Below the pieces are notes generated by a model. It saw only the letters and a program-made list of their open reading frames with translations, was not told the origin of the DNA and ran no database searches. From the NCBI RefSeq assembly GCF_009711095.1, contig NZ_WMJZ01000027.1, forward strand, positions 1 to 61,311: a stretch of 61,311 nt of DNA, written 5' to 3'. Positions 59,734 through 61,311 of the stretch are shown here, piece by piece. The stretch comes from Intestinirhabdus alba. Its GTDB lineage: Bacteria > Pseudomonadota > Gammaproteobacteria > Enterobacterales > Enterobacteriaceae. Positions within the stretch are counted from its first letter, which is position 1; each line of letters begins with the position of its first letter. The position numbers and the translations under genes were made by a program.

Positions 59734-61311
59734 TTAGCCCAGTGCGCTTTCGCGCAGGCGGGACTTCAGCTTGTTGTACTCGTCAATAACATACTGCTCG
59801 GCGGCGCGCTGATCGGCGATCGGCTCGACGCGCACGGCGCAGTATTTGTACTCCGGCGTTTTGGTTATCGGGCTTAAGTTCTCGGTAACCAGCTCGTTAC
59901 AGGCACCGATCCACCACTGGTAGGTCATATAGATCGCCCCTTTGTTCGGACGGTCGCTGACCTGCGCACGGGTGATGACCCGGCCCTTGCGGGAGTTGAC
60001 CCACACCAGCGCCTCATCCTCAATGCCCAGGCGCTCCGCGTCGGCGGTGTTGATCTGTGCATAGCCCGGTTCGTCCGCCAGCGCCGCCAGCGCCGCGCAG
60101 TTGCCGGTCATCGAGCGGCAGGAGTAGTGGCCCACTTCGCGCACCGTGGAGAGCACCATCGGGTACTCGTCGGTGAGCTTGTCGATGGGCGCAACCCAGT
60201 CGCAGGTAAAGAACTGCGCCAGACCGTTCGGGGTATCGAACTTCTCTTTAAAGAGGTACGAGGTCCCCTGGTCGGCGTCGGACTCGTCCCGGCACGGCCA
60301 CATCACGTAGCCCAGCTCGCCCATCTTCTCGTAGGTGGCACCGTAGAAGTCAGGGCACAGATGACGCAGCTCGTCCCAGATCTCCTGGGTGTTGTTGTAG
60401 TGCATCGGGTAGCCCATCCGGGTGGCGATTTCGCTGATGATCTGCCAGTCGGTTTTCAGGTCCCACTTCGGCTCCACCGCCTTGAAGAAGCGCTGGAAGC
60501 CGCGGTCCGCCGCGGTAAAGACCCCTTCATGCTCGCCCCACGAGGTGGACGGCAGGATCACGTCCGCCGCCGACGCGGTTTTGGTCATAAAGATGTCCTG
60601 AACGATAACCAGCTCCAGATCTTCAAAGGCCTGGCGCACGGCGGACAGCTCGGCGTCGGTCTGCAGCGGATCTTCGCCCATGATGTACGCGGCGCGCACT
60701 TCGCCGTGGGCCGCGCGGTGCGGCAGCTCGCTGATGCGGTAGCCGGTGTGGGCCGGCAGGCTCTCCACGCCCCAGGCTTTGGCGAACTTCTCGCGGTTGG
60801 CCGGGTCCTTCACGTACTGGTAGCCGGGATAGGTATCCGGCAGCGCGCCCATATCGCAGGCACCCTGGACGTTGTTCTGACCGCGCACCGGGTTCACCCC
60901 GACGCTCGGCTTACCTAAGTTGCCGGTGAGCATCGCCAGGCTGGTCAGGGAGCGCACGGTTTCCACCCCCTGGTAGAACTGGGTGACGCCCATGCCCCAC
61001 AGGATCGCGGCGCTCTTCGCCGTGGCGTACATCCGCGCCGCCTGGCGAATTTCCTGAGCGCTCACGCCGGTAATATCCTCAACGGATTCCGGGGTGTAGC
61101 CCTCGACGATTTTCCGGTACTCTGCAAACCCTTCCGTACGGGAGTCGACGAACGCCCGGTCGTAGAGGTTTTCTTCAATAATGACGTGCCCCATGGCGTT
61201 GAGCAGCGCGATATTCGAGCCGTTCTTCAACGCGATGTGCATGTCGGCAATGCGCGCGGTTTCAATTTTGCGCGGATCGCAGACGATGATTTTCGCCCCG
61301 TTACGCTTCGC
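59734..61311 (-). CDS. fdhF: Formate dehydrogenase H, C-terminal part (runs off the window)
   Basis: The molybdopterin/selenocysteine enzyme of the formate hydrogenlyase complex that oxidises formate to CO2. The window holds about 525 C-terminal residues of a protein of about 715, beginning AKRNGAKIIVCDPRKIETAR at the right edge. Molybdopterin-binding blocks are present: LTGNLGKPSVGVNPVRGQNN, YIMGEDPLQTDAELSA, STSWGEHEGVFTAADRGFQR and MTGNCAALAALADEPGYAQI. The selenocysteine codon and the Fe-S domain lie beyond the edge and cannot be checked. It is convergent with the unknown membrane protein. Confidence 0.98.
   Translation of the reverse strand, partial: AKRNGAKIIVCDPRKIETARIADMHIALKNGSNIALLNAMGHVIIEENLYDRAFVDSRTEGFAEYRKIVEGYTPESVEDITGVSAQEIRQAARMYATAKSAAILWGMGVTQFYQGVETVRSLTSLAMLTGNLGKPSVGVNPVRGQNNVQGACDMGALPDTYPGYQYVKDPANREKFAKAWGVESLPAHTGYRISELPHRAAHGEVRAAYIMGEDPLQTDAELSAVRQAFEDLELVIVQDIFMTKTASAADVILPSTSWGEHEGVFTAADRGFQRFFKAVEPKWDLKTDWQIISEIATRMGYPMHYNNTQEIWDELRHLCPDFYGATYEKMGELGYVMWPCRDESDADQGTSYLFKEKFDTPNGLAQFFTCDWVAPIDKLTDEYPMVLSTVREVGHYSCRSMTGNCAALAALADEPGYAQINTADAERLGIEDEALVWVNSRKGRVITRAQVSDRPNKGAIYMTYQWWIGACNELVTENLSPITKTPEYKYCAVRVEPIADQRAAEQYVIDEYNKLKSRLRESALG

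Noticed and set aside
60127-60918. 263-codon plus-strand frame opposite fdhF
   Set aside because: Codon-bias shadow of a highly conserved gene.

Overview
The window is chromosomal DNA from a GC-rich member of the Enterobacteriaceae. Most genes are near-identical in length and motif to their E. coli K-12 counterparts and lie in the order of the E. coli 91-93 min region: pgi, psiE, xylE, malG-malF-malE / malK-lamB-malM, ubiC-ubiA, plsB / dgkA, lexA-dinF, yjbJ, zur, dusA, pspG, qorA, dnaB, alr, tyrB, yjbQ-yjbR, uvrA / ssb, yjcB, soxS / soxR, ghxP, yjcE, actP-yjcH-acs / nrfABCDEFG, gltP, fdhF. I cannot name the genus from sequence alone. Absent compared with E. coli are yjbLM (an element remnant lies there), aphA, yjcC and yjcO. 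Present instead are a GNAT acetyltransferase, a broken glutathione S-transferase gene, a LysR regulator, yajD next to actP, and an unrecognised 325-residue membrane protein between gltP and fdhF.

Layout. 1-0.8 kb is debris: an XRE-type regulator gene with one in-frame stop but an intact 12-bp inverted-repeat operator, an rhs 3'-end fragment in several frames, and a junction of two ERIC ends. 0.8-21.4 kb carries glycolysis (pgi), xylose and maltose uptake, quinone and phospholipid synthesis, and the SOS repressor. 22-25 kb is a decayed integrated element upstream of dusA: a frameshifted tyrosine integrase, two small coupled ORFs, an apparently intact toxin-first HigB/HigA-like pair with its own palindromic promoter, and a collapsed Toprim primase-helicase gene. 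25-36.8 kb is housekeeping (tRNA modification, replication, cell wall, aromatic amino acids, excision repair, SSB). 37-45 kb covers superoxide response, purine uptake and cation exchange, with the pseudogene and the LysR gene. 45-49 kb is acetate scavenging (acs-yjcH-actP), divergent from the complete seven-gene formate-dependent nitrite reduction operon (nrf, 49.6-56.5 kb). 57-61.3 kb holds gltP, the unknown membrane protein and the 3' part of fdhF, which runs off the right edge.

Regulation visible in sequence includes MalT and CRP boxes between malE and malK, two LexA boxes before lexA and one shared by uvrA and ssb, an 18-bp SoxR palindrome, a sigma-54 promoter before pspG, a perfect CRP palindrome before yjcB, and a FNR-like site before nrfA.

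The most interesting unexplained structure is in the repeats. ERIC elements with extra hairpin modules sit in the leaders of both psiE and xylE in the same orientation relative to each gene. A ~120-bp repeat family (dnaB-alr and upstream of ssb) has terminal inverted repeats that differ between copies but stay complementary. A CCCTCTCCCT-type palindrome family occurs at malE-malF, where E. coli has its mRNA-stabilising REP, and also after acs and gltP. I see no tRNA, rRNA, CRISPR array or complete insertion sequence.
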